62,707 bases of DNA from a virus. The notes under the pieces are model-generated. The model saw only the letters and a program-made list of their open reading frames with translations. It was not told the origin of the DNA and ran no database searches. Location of the stretch: the IMG/VR virus record IMGVR_UViG_3300033134_000003, positions 1 through 62,707 of that record, one strand, 5' to 3'. Both the position numbers and the translations under genes were made by a program. Shown here piece after piece: positions 8,232-16,084 of this stretch; position 1 is the first letter of the stretch; each line of letters opens with the position of its first letter.

Positions 8232-8669
8232 CTAGAGCACCGACCAAAAGCTATGCTCGCGTGGCTCGAATTGCCTGCGGTCCGAGCGCGTCACGCAGTG
8301 CGCATACTTGTACGCGTGCACGATCGCGTGAGCATCGAGAATGATGGCCCCGTGCGCCGCATGGCGCCCGAAGTTGTACATGATGACATCCCCGGTAGTT
8401 GCGGCCTGCTTGGTGATCTGGCGCGCGTAACGCTCGAGCGTGCGCAGGAACCGCGGCTCGTCGCGATGCAAGAACCACTGCGGGGAGTAGTGCTCGGGCT
8501 CGAAGGCCTCGATCAGCGTCGCCTCTGAGAAGACCCCGATCAGGTAATTCGCGCAGTCCACTCCTGCGCCCTTCACGCGCTGATTATCGTGGAAAGGAGT
8601 TCCGAGCCAGGAGAGCGCCGCAGCCTTGATCCTTTGCCGGACGGATGCGTCCTCATAGCGCGCGAGCAT
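8232..8669 (-). CDS. NlpC/P60 family tail peptidase (GTA gp14-like)
   Basis: 145 aa from ATG 8669, chosen for the AAAGGAG ribosome site just upstream; an in-frame ATG at 8744 overlaps the previous gene. The segment SWLGTPFHDNQRVKG-AGVDCANY contains the nucleophile Cys, and GDVIMYNFGRHAAHGAII supplies the His. This is the NlpC/P60 plan used to cleave peptidoglycan cross-bridges. Its position between the DUF2163 protein and the tail tip protein is the same as gp14 of the Rhodobacter gene transfer agent, where it helps the tail cross the cell wall at entry. Confidence 0.8.
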   Translation of the reverse strand: MLARYEDASVRQRIKAAALSWLGTPFHDNQRVKGAGVDCANYLIGVFSEATLIEAFEPEHYSPQWFLHRDEPRFLRTLERYARQITKQAATTGDVIMYNFGRHAAHGAIILDAHAIVHAYKYAHCVTRSDRRQFEPREHSFWSVL

Positions 8670-8706
8670 GGGCGCCTCTCCTTTCAGTTCGTCCGCCGAA
8701 AAAACA

Positions 8707-9045
8707 TCATCGAGCCTCGCCCGGCGGGACACCGCCATTGCCAACGAACCCGTGCCACCCGCAACCGCCCTTCAGCCACACCGAGGAGCTCCCCGCGTAG
8801 AGCGAAAGATCGTTGAGTCCGGTGCCTCGATGATTCCAGCGTCCGGGCCCCGGAGAGATGTGCGCCGGTACGTGCGGCTTCCAGCAAATGACGATGTGGG
8901 TCCCGACCGCGCCACCGTTTTCCGCGAAGCACTTCGGACAAAGGAACATGAGCCCGTCACAATCCTCGAAGCTCGCATCCGTGCGGAAGCTCCCGCGATC
9001 ATCCGTGAGCTTGATGAATCTCGCCTCAAGCTCGGAGAGCCTCAT
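8707..9045 (-). CDS. Cys-containing phage protein, likely metal-binding
   Basis: 112 aa. CPKC, followed by THIVICW, and GGCGWHGFV near the C-terminus suggest a zinc site. A GRWNHRGTGLNDLSLY segment lies between. I have seen similar small proteins in tail regions of proteobacterial phages but cannot name a family. ATGA overlap with the DUF2163 gene upstream. Confidence 0.65.
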   Translation of the reverse strand: MRLSELEARFIKLTDDRGSFRTDASFEDCDGLMFLCPKCFAENGGAVGTHIVICWKPHVPAHISPGPGRWNHRGTGLNDLSLYAGSSSVWLKGGCGWHGFVGNGGVPPGEAR

Positions 9046-10091
9046 GTCTTGTACGGCGGATAGGTCGCCGTCCCGCTCGGCAGGCTCCCGATGATGAGCC
9101 CCGCTTGAGAACCGGTCGGCTGCTGCGGAGGCGCCTGCGTATCTCCATCGACGATGGTCGAGGGGTCCGGGATGTAGGGCTGGCCGCCGAATCGGCGCAG
9201 GTTGTTGAACTTCGTCGTGCAGGTCGCCTGCTGAAGATCGCAGCCCGGATAGATCGAGAACGTGTCCCCGACCGCAGGAGGCACCGGGAATGGGAAGTTC
9301 ATGATGATCGCGCCGGATGCGTTGAGGTAGCTCGAGACGTTCTGCGCGAAGGCGCTGTTCGCCCCACTCGTGAAGGTGAGGACGCCGAGGTCGAAGTACC
9401 CGTCCGCCGCGGTGAGGTTGGTCGAGAAGGAATACCCGCCGGCGGACCCGGAGGCGACCGCCGTCACCTCACCTGTCACCGTGAACGCGGATTTGAGAAG
9501 CCCGCAGCCGGCATCGTAGACCTGGTGATAGCAGCCGACCCCGTAGAGCTGCCGCGGCATGTTCTGCGAGCCAAGAAGCGCAAGGTAGTCATCGATCGTG
9601 AGCTCCGCCTTCAGCCGCCCGGCCTGCACGCCCTGCACCTGGCCCACGAGCCACCCAACAGCACCCGGTGAGGTGTCCGGGAAATTGGCACCCCCCGTTA
9701 CGGCCCGGTTCATGAAGAGCTTCGACATGCGAAAGAACGCATTATCGAAGAACCCGAGGTCGCAGGCCTGAAGGAACGGGTAGCCGTTGATGAGGATCGG
9801 CGCGCTGGGCGAGTCGGCCTGCGGGGCAACGGTGAGCTTCAAATTGCCGGCCTCGGTGCCGGCTTTCTGCGTGATGGTCCCGCGCTTGATCGTGAGCCCG
9901 GTCCCGAAGGTGTACGGTCCGACCGGCGATGAGCCCTGCGGAGGCAGATAGATCTCGCAGGACAGGGCCACATCGAAGCTCGTGAAGCGATAGGTCTGCC
10001 CCGTTGCGAGCGTGAACTCGAAAAGCTCGGCGACCTGATAGAGCCCGCTCTGCAGGACGCTGAGCGTTGCCGAGGAGGCGTACGTTTTCAC
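9042..10091 (-). CDS. DUF2163 / phage BR0599-type tail hub protein (GTA gp13-like)
   Basis: 349 aa. The C-terminal third (IYPGCDLQQATCTTKFNNLRR) is the typical Cys-containing signature of the BR0599 domain, preceded by a DUF2163-type beta-rich region with LTIDDYLALLG. In gene transfer agents this protein forms part of the baseplate hub linking the distal tail ring to the tip protein. It overlaps both neighbours by 4 bases, giving the order tape measure - DUF2460 - DUF2163 - Cys protein - NlpC/P60 - tip. Confidence 0.8.
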   Translation of the reverse strand: MKTYASSATLSVLQSGLYQVAELFEFTLATGQTYRFTSFDVALSCEIYLPPQGSSPVGPYTFGTGLTIKRGTITQKAGTEAGNLKLTVAPQADSPSAPILINGYPFLQACDLGFFDNAFFRMSKLFMNRAVTGGANFPDTSPGAVGWLVGQVQGVQAGRLKAELTIDDYLALLGSQNMPRQLYGVGCYHQVYDAGCGLLKSAFTVTGEVTAVASGSAGGYSFSTNLTAADGYFDLGVLTFTSGANSAFAQNVSSYLNASGAIIMNFPFPVPPAVGDTFSIYPGCDLQQATCTTKFNNLRRFGGQPYIPDPSTIVDGDTQAPPQQPTGSQAGLIIGSLPSGTATYPPYKT

Positions 10092-10744
10092 AACGTCACC
10101 GAGGTGAACGACAGCTTCTCAGCGCTCCAAAGTCCGTACATCATCTTCTTCCAATCGTACTTGTCCTCGTCGAACCGGCAGCGGTAGTACCAGCTGCCCG
10201 ACCAGGTGAGCGTCACCCCGGAGGCCGGCGCATAGCCCGACCCGAACGTCACGATGCCGGTCGAACCGATCGAGTACTCGCTCGATGGGATCGCCGTGCC
10301 ATTCGCATAGAGGATGGGCGTTCCATTCAAATTCTGGATGAGCTCGGGCTGGCCTGGGCCGCCTGAGTTCTGGTAGGTCGCCGTGAGCTGAAAGGCGAGC
10401 TGCGACCCCGTACCGTACCCGAAGGTTCCGAACTTCGTCGCCTGTGCACCGGGATCGATCGTGTTGAAATCAGGATCGGTGTGCAGGAACGTGTCCCAAC
10501 GTCCGTGCACCGCATTGAAGAGCCCCACGATCGCGGTGATATCGGGAGCGCCCGTGGTGAACTCTGACTCTCCGTCGCGCAGGAACTCGAATGAATACTC
10601 AAACTGCACGAGCGGGAACGCTCGGAATGCGACGGTCGAAACCTTGCCCGAGAGCGCCTGCTGATAGCCCGTGTTCCAGAGGTAGCGCCGGACATAGTCG
10701 AACTGAATCCCCGGAAGCGTGTACGGGAAGACGTAACTGCTCAC
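10088..10744 (-). CDS. DUF2460 distal tail protein (GTA gp12-like)
   Basis: 218 aa from GTG 10744, overlapping the tape measure stop. Hallmarks are an early segment of aromatic and Arg residues, LVQFEYSFEFLRD, IVGLFNAVHGRWDTFLHTDPDFN and a C-terminal WYYRCRFDEDKYDWKKM. These match DUF2460 proteins, which form the distal tail ring at the tail tube end. Assignment rests on these motifs plus conserved gene order. Confidence 0.8.
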   Translation of the reverse strand: MSSYVFPYTLPGIQFDYVRRYLWNTGYQQALSGKVSTVAFRAFPLVQFEYSFEFLRDGESEFTTGAPDITAIVGLFNAVHGRWDTFLHTDPDFNTIDPGAQATKFGTFGYGTGSQLAFQLTATYQNSGGPGQPELIQNLNGTPILYANGTAIPSSEYSIGSTGIVTFGSGYAPASGVTLTWSGSWYYRCRFDEDKYDWKKMMYGLWSAEKLSFTSVTL

Positions 10745-13575
10745 CCTCGCCCCCCGCGCCCGAAGTGGCTACCGATCGCCCTCACGATGGAGCCTCGACC
10801 ATCCGGGCTCTGGAGCCAAGATTTCAGGCCCGTGAGGTCATGGGCCTGGAGCGAGATGTTCCAATTGTGCGTGTCGCCTCCCCCGCCGATCCCGGATGCG
10901 AGGCCAGCACCCGAGAGAGAGCCAGACTGACGAATGCCCTCGGCGAACGTCGCAGGCACGACCATCTCGCCTTGGTGGATCTGGGCCACCATGTCCTGCG
11001 GCACGCTCCAGGCGCCCACATCAAGGGATGCGAGCGACTGGTAGGCGGCAACCGCCGCAAACGCCGCTGCGGCCGCGGCGGGGGCCAATATCCAACCGAC
11101 GTAGGGGATCTGAGCGACGCTCGCGTACGTCCCGGAGAAGGCCTTGGCGGCATCTGCGAGCACCGTCTGGGCGCCGGCCGCCGTCGATGCCGCCTTCGAG
11201 GCCGCGGCGCCCGAGGCGGTGGCTGCGGTGCGGGCGGCGTTGCCCGTGACCACGGCTGCCGTCTGGGCTTGCTGAGAGGCCGCGGTGGCGGCGGTCGCCT
11301 GATTGCTCATGAGGAGGTGATAGAGGAACCCGCCCTGCTCGAGCGCCTTCTGCTGCGTCTGGGCGGTGTCTGCGAGCAGGATCCGGGTCGTCATGGCCTT
11401 GATGTCGTCGGCGATCTCCTTGGTCACGAGTTGCGATGAGATCTGCAGCAGCGACTGGGAGAGGGACCGGCGCCGGCTGATGAGATCCGAGACCAGCGTG
11501 CTCTCGGCCCCCTCGATCTCATTGACGGCGGACTTCCAGCCGGCCGCATCCTGCTGAGCGGCCTTGCGGGAGGCCTCGGCCGCCTCCCGGTCGAGCTGGG
11601 CGAGGTCGAGCACCTCCTTCGCCTTCAGCTCCCGGATCTGGTTGAACACGCGGTCGTACTCGACCGGGAGCTGCTTTAGCGTGTCGAGCTCGTTCTGGAG
11701 ACGCTGCAGGTCGAGCGCGTACTCCTGCTGCGTGAGGTTGCGCAGGAGCGCGTACTTTGCGGCCGCTACCCCCTGTTCGTTGGCGATGGAGGCCTGGAGC
11801 GTCTGTTTCTCCGCCTCGACCTTCGTGCGTGCGATCGAGATGTCCGTGTCAACGTCCTGGCGAGCGATCGCTGAGCTTTCCGATGCGCGCTCGCGGTTCA
11901 GCTCCGCGATCGACTGGTTGAGCGAGCGCTGCACCTCGATGCGCTGAGCAGCGGTGAGGGAGTCGCCGGCGAGAAGGGTGCGCCAGACCTCGGCTTCGGC
12001 TGCGAGGCGCTGAGTCGCCCCCTGGCTCGTGGCCGCCGAGATCTGTGAGACCTGCTCGCGGGCCTGGGAGATAGCCTGCGACCCTGCGGCCTGGCGCACC
12101 TGGACCTCGAGCCGCGCGATCTCGGACTCGACCTCGAGGCGATCCTTTGCGCTCGATGAGACCTGCGCGAGAGTCGCCTGCGCCACGGCCTGCTGCTTGG
12201 CGAGAAGCCCCGCCTGAGTGCCGTCCCAGGTCGATGCGAGCTCGGACATCTGCTCGCGCATGCGCTCGATGACCGGCCCGAACTGCAGGCTCGAGAGTTC
12301 CGTGCGCGCCTTGTCGAGCCCTGCGTTCAGCTTGTCGATCGAGAGCTGGTCGCCCTGCTGCTTTGCGACCGCAAGCGCTGCGGTCATCTCCGCGATCTTG
12401 GATCTCGCCTCCTCGGCTTGCTGGGAAACGGGATTTTCTTTCTGTGCGACCTCGACGCCTGTCTTGAGCGTCTGGTTCGGATCGGGCGGTGTTGCCATGA
12501 GCGCGCTCGAGCGCTCACGAATCGCCTGTGCCTCCTGGTTGATGCGCGCGGTGCGCTCGGCGGTCAGGTCCGAGCTCACCTGCGCAACCGACGTGCCGGC
12601 GCTCACGTCCGCAAAATAGATTAGCGCCGAGCGCGCACTCTCGAGCCACCCTTGCGCATGCTGGGCGAGGAGCGGGCGCGCGGACTGCAGCGCCGCATCG
12701 AGTAAAGTGATCTTCTCGGCGGCGATCTCGTTCGCGTTGCCGCTTTGATCCGCCGCGCGCGCGGCGTTGATCATCTCTTGGGACAGGTTGAGCGTCTGGG
12801 CGAGGGTCTGAGCGGACTCGCGAGGCTCGAAGAATTTCGCAAGCGACTCGGCCGCCTTATCTGCTGCCTCGCCCGTCACCTGCATGTACTGGGAGACCGC
12901 CGGGGCGAGCGCGCTCATCATCTGGGAGGTCATGCCGGGCACGCGCCCGAGGGTCTCTGCGATCTTCGTGGCGCTCGAGGCAGAGATGACCCCGGCGCGC
13001 TCGATCTCATCCGTGAACTCTTTGACCGATGTTGATGAGATGTCGAGGTTCCCGAAGAACCTCGCCGAGGCTGCGGCCTTGTCGATAGCCTCGGCGGTCT
13101 CGATCGAGCGATAGGTGAGGTAGGCGAGGCCCCCGACCAGAGCCGTGACGCCGGCGAGTGCGCCCAGCGCGGCCGGGGAGAGCCCGAGCACCCGCTGAGC
13201 GATGATCGCAAGCGTGCCCGGGGTCATGCGTGTGCGTCCCGATGAAAGCTCGTCAAACAGCGCGCGAAACTCGCGGGTCGCGGTTGAGATGGAGCCGTGC
13301 ATCTCCTCGCTCGAGCGCGAAAATCCAGAGGCGCTGAAGCCTGCGGCCGCAAGGGCGGCCGAGTAGCCTTGCGCCTGGGTCTTCGCCTGCAGGAGGTCTG
13401 CGGCAAGCTGCTGCATCCTCGCCTGCCCCGCCGAGTCGATCGTCCCGCTCGCCGAGGCCCGCGCGAGCTTGTTGAGCTCGCTCGAGAGGCTCTGCGTTTC
13501 GGCACGAGCCACAGCGAACTTGGTCTGCATATCGACCACATCGGCTGTGACCTTGACGGAGAGATTCGACGGCAC
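10741..13575 (-). CDS. Tail tape measure protein
   Basis: 944 aa from GTG 13575. Long coiled-coil-rich, Ala/Gln/Glu-rich protein with two hydrophobic segments (about 145-180, and about 815-845 with an Ala-rich stretch). A central region repeats RTKVEAEKQTLQASI-like heptads. This is the composition and position of tape measure proteins, which set tail length and travel through the tail at DNA injection. At the commonly used 0.15 nm per residue the tail would be about 140 nm (inference). It follows the two-frame chaperone genes, the standard order. Confidence 0.85.
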   Translation of the reverse strand: MPSNLSVKVTADVVDMQTKFAVARAETQSLSSELNKLARASASGTIDSAGQARMQQLAADLLQAKTQAQGYSAALAAAGFSASGFSRSSEEMHGSISTATREFRALFDELSSGRTRMTPGTLAIIAQRVLGLSPAALGALAGVTALVGGLAYLTYRSIETAEAIDKAAASARFFGNLDISSTSVKEFTDEIERAGVISASSATKIAETLGRVPGMTSQMMSALAPAVSQYMQVTGEAADKAAESLAKFFEPRESAQTLAQTLNLSQEMINAARAADQSGNANEIAAEKITLLDAALQSARPLLAQHAQGWLESARSALIYFADVSAGTSVAQVSSDLTAERTARINQEAQAIRERSSALMATPPDPNQTLKTGVEVAQKENPVSQQAEEARSKIAEMTAALAVAKQQGDQLSIDKLNAGLDKARTELSSLQFGPVIERMREQMSELASTWDGTQAGLLAKQQAVAQATLAQVSSSAKDRLEVESEIARLEVQVRQAAGSQAISQAREQVSQISAATSQGATQRLAAEAEVWRTLLAGDSLTAAQRIEVQRSLNQSIAELNRERASESSAIARQDVDTDISIARTKVEAEKQTLQASIANEQGVAAAKYALLRNLTQQEYALDLQRLQNELDTLKQLPVEYDRVFNQIRELKAKEVLDLAQLDREAAEASRKAAQQDAAGWKSAVNEIEGAESTLVSDLISRRRSLSQSLLQISSQLVTKEIADDIKAMTTRILLADTAQTQQKALEQGGFLYHLLMSNQATAATAASQQAQTAAVVTGNAARTAATASGAAASKAASTAAGAQTVLADAAKAFSGTYASVAQIPYVGWILAPAAAAAAFAAVAAYQSLASLDVGAWSVPQDMVAQIHQGEMVVPATFAEGIRQSGSLSGAGLASGIGGGGDTHNWNISLQAHDLTGLKSWLQSPDGRGSIVRAIGSHFGRGGRG

Positions 13576-13591
13576 TTGCTCTTGCCTCTCT

Positions 13592-13996
13592 TTACGGAAC
13601 GATTACCCGCGGGCCTTGCTGTGTGCGAAAGAGCTCATCGAGCCCGGGCAACGGCCCTATGCCAGGAACCGGGTCCCCTGGCTTTACGCCCTTGCCGCCC
13701 CAGATCTTGAAGAGCTGGGCCGGATTCACCCACCGTCCAGACTTCCACCTTGCCTCGAGGGATGCCTGGTGCTCCTCTGGCGTGAGAATGCGGCCGGCAT
13801 CCGGGCGCCAGGTCGTGAGGGCCCGGGTGAGGATCGTGAGCACCTCTGGCTCTGGGGGACACTGTTTCCAATACTCGATGATGGCGCGAGCGTCGCAGAA
13901 CCTGATCGAGCGGACCTCGCTCGGAAGTTTCTTCAGTCCGACTGCGAGGCGGGCGATCAGGGCTGGCCAGTCGGCGCGCCCGCGTTGCTTTCCCCC
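13592..13996 (-). CDS. Tail assembly chaperone, frameshift extension (gpT-like)
   Basis: This reading frame is open from a TGA at about 14045-14047 leftward to its stop at 13592, and lies in the -1 frame relative to the gene at 13957-14313. The sequence upstream of its first possible start (GTG 13843) reads as ordered protein (ADWPALIARLAVGLKK, RAIIEYWKQCPPEPEV) and has no ATG, GTG or TTG. It is therefore probably made by frameshifting, most likely at GGGGGAAAG (+ strand 13988-13996). The downstream part contains LTPEEHQASLEARWKSGRWV. Together with 13957-14313 it should form the G-T type fusion that loads the tape measure protein. Independent translation from GTG 13843 (83 aa) is the alternative. 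Confidence 0.6.
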   Translation of the reverse strand, partial: GGKQRGRADWPALIARLAVGLKKLPSEVRSIRFCDARAIIEYWKQCPPEPEVLTILTRALTTWRPDAGRILTPEEHQASLEARWKSGRWVNPAQLFKIWGGKGVKPGDPVPGIGPLPGLDELFRTQQGPRVIVP

Positions 13997-14313
13997 GCGG
14001 CACCGTCCTTGCCACTGTCGGCTGCGGCCTTGTCGGTGGCCTTCTCATCGACGAATCCGCCGAATTTCAGGATCTCCCTGACGGTTGAGTCGAGCTTGCG
14101 GATGGACCCGAAACGCATCGTGCCCACGGATTTCGCAAGCTCGGGGTGATCCTGGGAAAGAGCCGCTGCGATGATGTCCCGGTCGGCGCCCTTGCGCAGG
14201 CCGCTCGCCGCGAGCGGCTTGAAGAGCGCCTCCTGGATCTCCTCCATCTGTCCGACCGTGAGCGGGCCAATGGTGATCGTCTTGCCGTCGACCTCGAGGG
14301 TGAGAGATTGCAC
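13957..14313 (-). CDS. Tail assembly chaperone (gpG-like)
   Basis: 118 aa. N-terminus SLTLEVDGKTITIGPLTVGQ, then a helix MEEIQEALFKPLAASG, is typical of small tail chaperones encoded between the major tail protein and tape measure genes. The C-terminus after about 90 is low complexity (Lys/Ala/Asp/Gly). That stretch is where the -1 frame is also open, so a fraction of ribosomes probably continue into the 13592 frame. Confidence 0.7.
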   Translation of the reverse strand: MQSLTLEVDGKTITIGPLTVGQMEEIQEALFKPLAASGLRKGADRDIIAAALSQDHPELAKSVGTMRFGSIRKLDSTVREILKFGGFVDEKATDKAAADSGKDGAAGESNAGAPTGQP

Positions 14314-14344
14314 GTTCGATGCCTCTTTTGTTAGGGAGGGGTAA

Positions 14345-14374
14345 GGCGAGCCGGATTCGGCGTTCCGGCTCGCC
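14345..14374 (-). terminator. GC-rich hairpin between major tail protein and chaperone genes
   Basis: Perfect 10-bp stem (GGCGAGCCGG paired with its complement) with a 10-base loop. No T-run follows, so it may attenuate or protect mRNA rather than terminate. It would separate abundant major tail mRNA from the low-expressed chaperone and tape measure genes. Confidence 0.5.
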
Positions 14375-14511
14375 CCGCGAGCCCGTTTGAGCGGGTCCGC
14401 GCCCCAAAAGACCTGAGATGAGGCTTCAGAGGAGTGCGAGAGGCCGGCTGCCGAGTGCCGGTGTTTTCCAATTCGAAAAATTGTTCAGCGCTGAGCGCTA
14501 ACCTCCTTGGG

Positions 14512-15294
14512 CTATGCCTGCGTCGCAAGTGCGATGAAGCCGAGCTGCTGGGACGCATTCGCGAAAAATCCGAAGTCATACTCCGGCATCGAGAAATCGG
14601 TGAGCTTGAAGCCCTCCGTCCAGCCGCCGCCCACCGCTGCGAAAAGCCGCATGTAGTAGATCGACCCATACAGCACGTTCATGTAGTCGAGCTGGAAGGT
14701 CGGGGTCTGGCCGATCAGCGGATTATTGATCGTGATGGTCTGGCCGGCTGCGTTGGTGAAGCTGTAAGAGAAGCTGATGTTCACCGAGAGCCCGGCGGTG
14801 TGGTCGGCCGAGGAAAAGGTGTACGCGCCAGCGGATTGCGTGTATTGGCCGGCGGCCGGGGTTCCAGACGGGATGAAGGTGAGCGGCTCGCCGCTCGTGT
14901 ACACGACGCCCAGATCGCTGTTGAACACGCCAGAGCTCGGAATCGTCGGGGTGATCTGGTACGGCGTTGCGGGGATCAGGGTGAGCCCGGTCTGCGTGAG
15001 ACCGTACTGCGTGCCGGTAACGACCGAGGTGCCCGTCCCGAAGAGCAGGGCATTCAAGGCCTGCCCCGAGAGGGTCGCCGCCTTGATCTTCCCGGTGCAC
15101 TTGGCCGTGCCGCGCGCGACCACGAGCGGAAGCTGGTTCTGCCCGTAGAGCTCCTTCAGGTCGAACTTGATGTCAGTCGAGAACTCGTTGACATAGCCCA
15201 CGTTGGTAGGCGTTGCGTTCGCGATGTCGGTGCGGGTGAGGTAGAGAATGCCGGGGCCAAAGAGAGCCTGCGGCACAGTGTTGGTGCTTCCCAT
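14512..15294 (-). CDS. Major tail protein (tail tube)
   Basis: 260 aa from ATG 15294, which has TTTGGAGTAACT directly upstream; a longer form from ATG 15381 (289 aa, GGAGGTCCCAAAGAA upstream) adds a repeat-containing N-terminus. The product is beta-rich with no Cys cluster. VGYVNEFSTDIKFDLKELYG, ARGTAKCTGKIKAATLSG and the closing segment MPEYDFGFFANASQQLG fit siphovirus major tail proteins. Position just before the G/T chaperones and tape measure genes supports this. It polymerises into hexameric rings of the tail tube. Confidence 0.8.
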   Translation of the reverse strand: MGSTNTVPQALFGPGILYLTRTDIANATPTNVGYVNEFSTDIKFDLKELYGQNQLPLVVARGTAKCTGKIKAATLSGQALNALLFGTGTSVVTGTQYGLTQTGLTLIPATPYQITPTIPSSGVFNSDLGVVYTSGEPLTFIPSGTPAAGQYTQSAGAYTFSSADHTAGLSVNISFSYSFTNAAGQTITINNPLIGQTPTFQLDYMNVLYGSIYYMRLFAAVGGGWTEGFKLTDFSMPEYDFGFFANASQQLGFIALATQA

Positions 15295-15308
15295 AGTTAC
15301 TCCAAAAG

Positions 15309-15371
15309 GTCCAGAGTCAGCGGTGTAGAGGCCAGAGTCAGCTGTGATGCCACCGGAGTCAGCTGTGCCGC
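15309..15371 (-). repeat. Three 21-bp tandem repeats at the major tail protein start
   Basis: Three imperfect copies of a 21-base unit whose core is CAGCTGACTC (leftward reading). The period is a multiple of three, and in the frame of the downstream gene each copy encodes a TADSG-containing heptapeptide. They lie between the two candidate starts of the major tail protein gene. Confidence 0.8.
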
Positions 15372-15460
15372 CTACTGGCATTTCTTTGGGACCTCCGGTG
15401 ATCGAAGAAAACGAGAGCCACCGCCTGCGCGGCAGCTCACCAACATCGAAAGGCTTGCGC

Positions 15461-16069
15461 TTACGGCGAGCTGGACGAGCTCGACGCGCTCACCGTGTGC
15501 CACACGATCTGCGATGACACGCCCGTCGGCGCTGCAGGAGCCGCGGGGCCGCTCGGGGCGCTCGAGCTCGATGAGGACGAGGAGTTGCTGCTTGAGCTTC
15601 CGGGGACGAGCTGAGAGGTCAGCGCGGACGGAACAGAAGTTCCGATTGAGTTCGACGCGGTGACGTACCACCAATATTGAGTCCCCGGCACGAGCGGACC
15701 TGCGGTGTAGGTGCAGCACTGCACGCCCGGCGGGGATTCAGCAGCGAATGCAATGACCGCCTGCCCAGCGACCGTGCTCCAGAAGATCTGATAGGTGGGG
15801 GCGGAGGTGAGCGGGTTGCCGTTGGCATCGGTCGTGGGCGCGTTCCACGAGATGATCGCGTAGGGCGTGCCGCTGCTGCTTGAGGACGAGGAGCTGCTGG
15901 AGCTCGCTGAGCTCGACGCGCTGCTCGATACACTGCCGCTCGAGGACGATGACACGCTGCCGGAGGATGCCTGTGCAAAGGCGGGATCGCCTCCGCCCAT
16001 CATGCTGACGGCGAGTATTGCTACGGCCACCATCGCTGCGGCCAGGAACCAAGGTGCAAAGCGTTTCAT
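15461..16069 (-). CDS. Secreted poly-Ser linked fibronectin type III-like protein
   Basis: 202 aa. Signal peptide (KR, then about 20 hydrophobic residues, PAFAQA cleavage region), a long Ser-rich linker at about 35-65, a single Fn3-like domain (about 66-158: AIISWNAPTTDANGNPL ... YWWYVTASNSIGTS), a second poly-Ser stretch, and a short tail ending in Ser. Poly-Ser linkers usually join domains of extracellular carbohydrate-active proteins in some Gammaproteobacteria. RBS AAAGGAGTCGATC precedes ATG 16069. Separated from the other secreted genes only by the TnpB element. A secreted adhesin or decoration role is inference. Confidence 0.65.
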   Translation of the reverse strand: MKRFAPWFLAAAMVAVAILAVSMMGGGDPAFAQASSGSVSSSSSGSVSSSASSSASSSSSSSSSSSGTPYAIISWNAPTTDANGNPLTSAPTYQIFWSTVAGQAVIAFAAESPPGVQCCTYTAGPLVPGTQYWWYVTASNSIGTSVPSALTSQLVPGSSSSNSSSSSSSSAPSGPAAPAAPTGVSSQIVWHTVSASSSSSSP

Positions 16070-16084
16070 GATCGACTCCTTTCT

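Noticed and set aside
13988-13996. Lambda-type G GGA AAG slippery heptamer
   Set aside because: The bases are present but the zero frame reads GGG GAA AGC, so the heptamer is out of phase; kept only as a possible non-standard slip site.
15309-15371. Short 21-bp repeats as a CRISPR-like array
   Set aside because: No spacers; the units abut and are in frame with the coding sequence.
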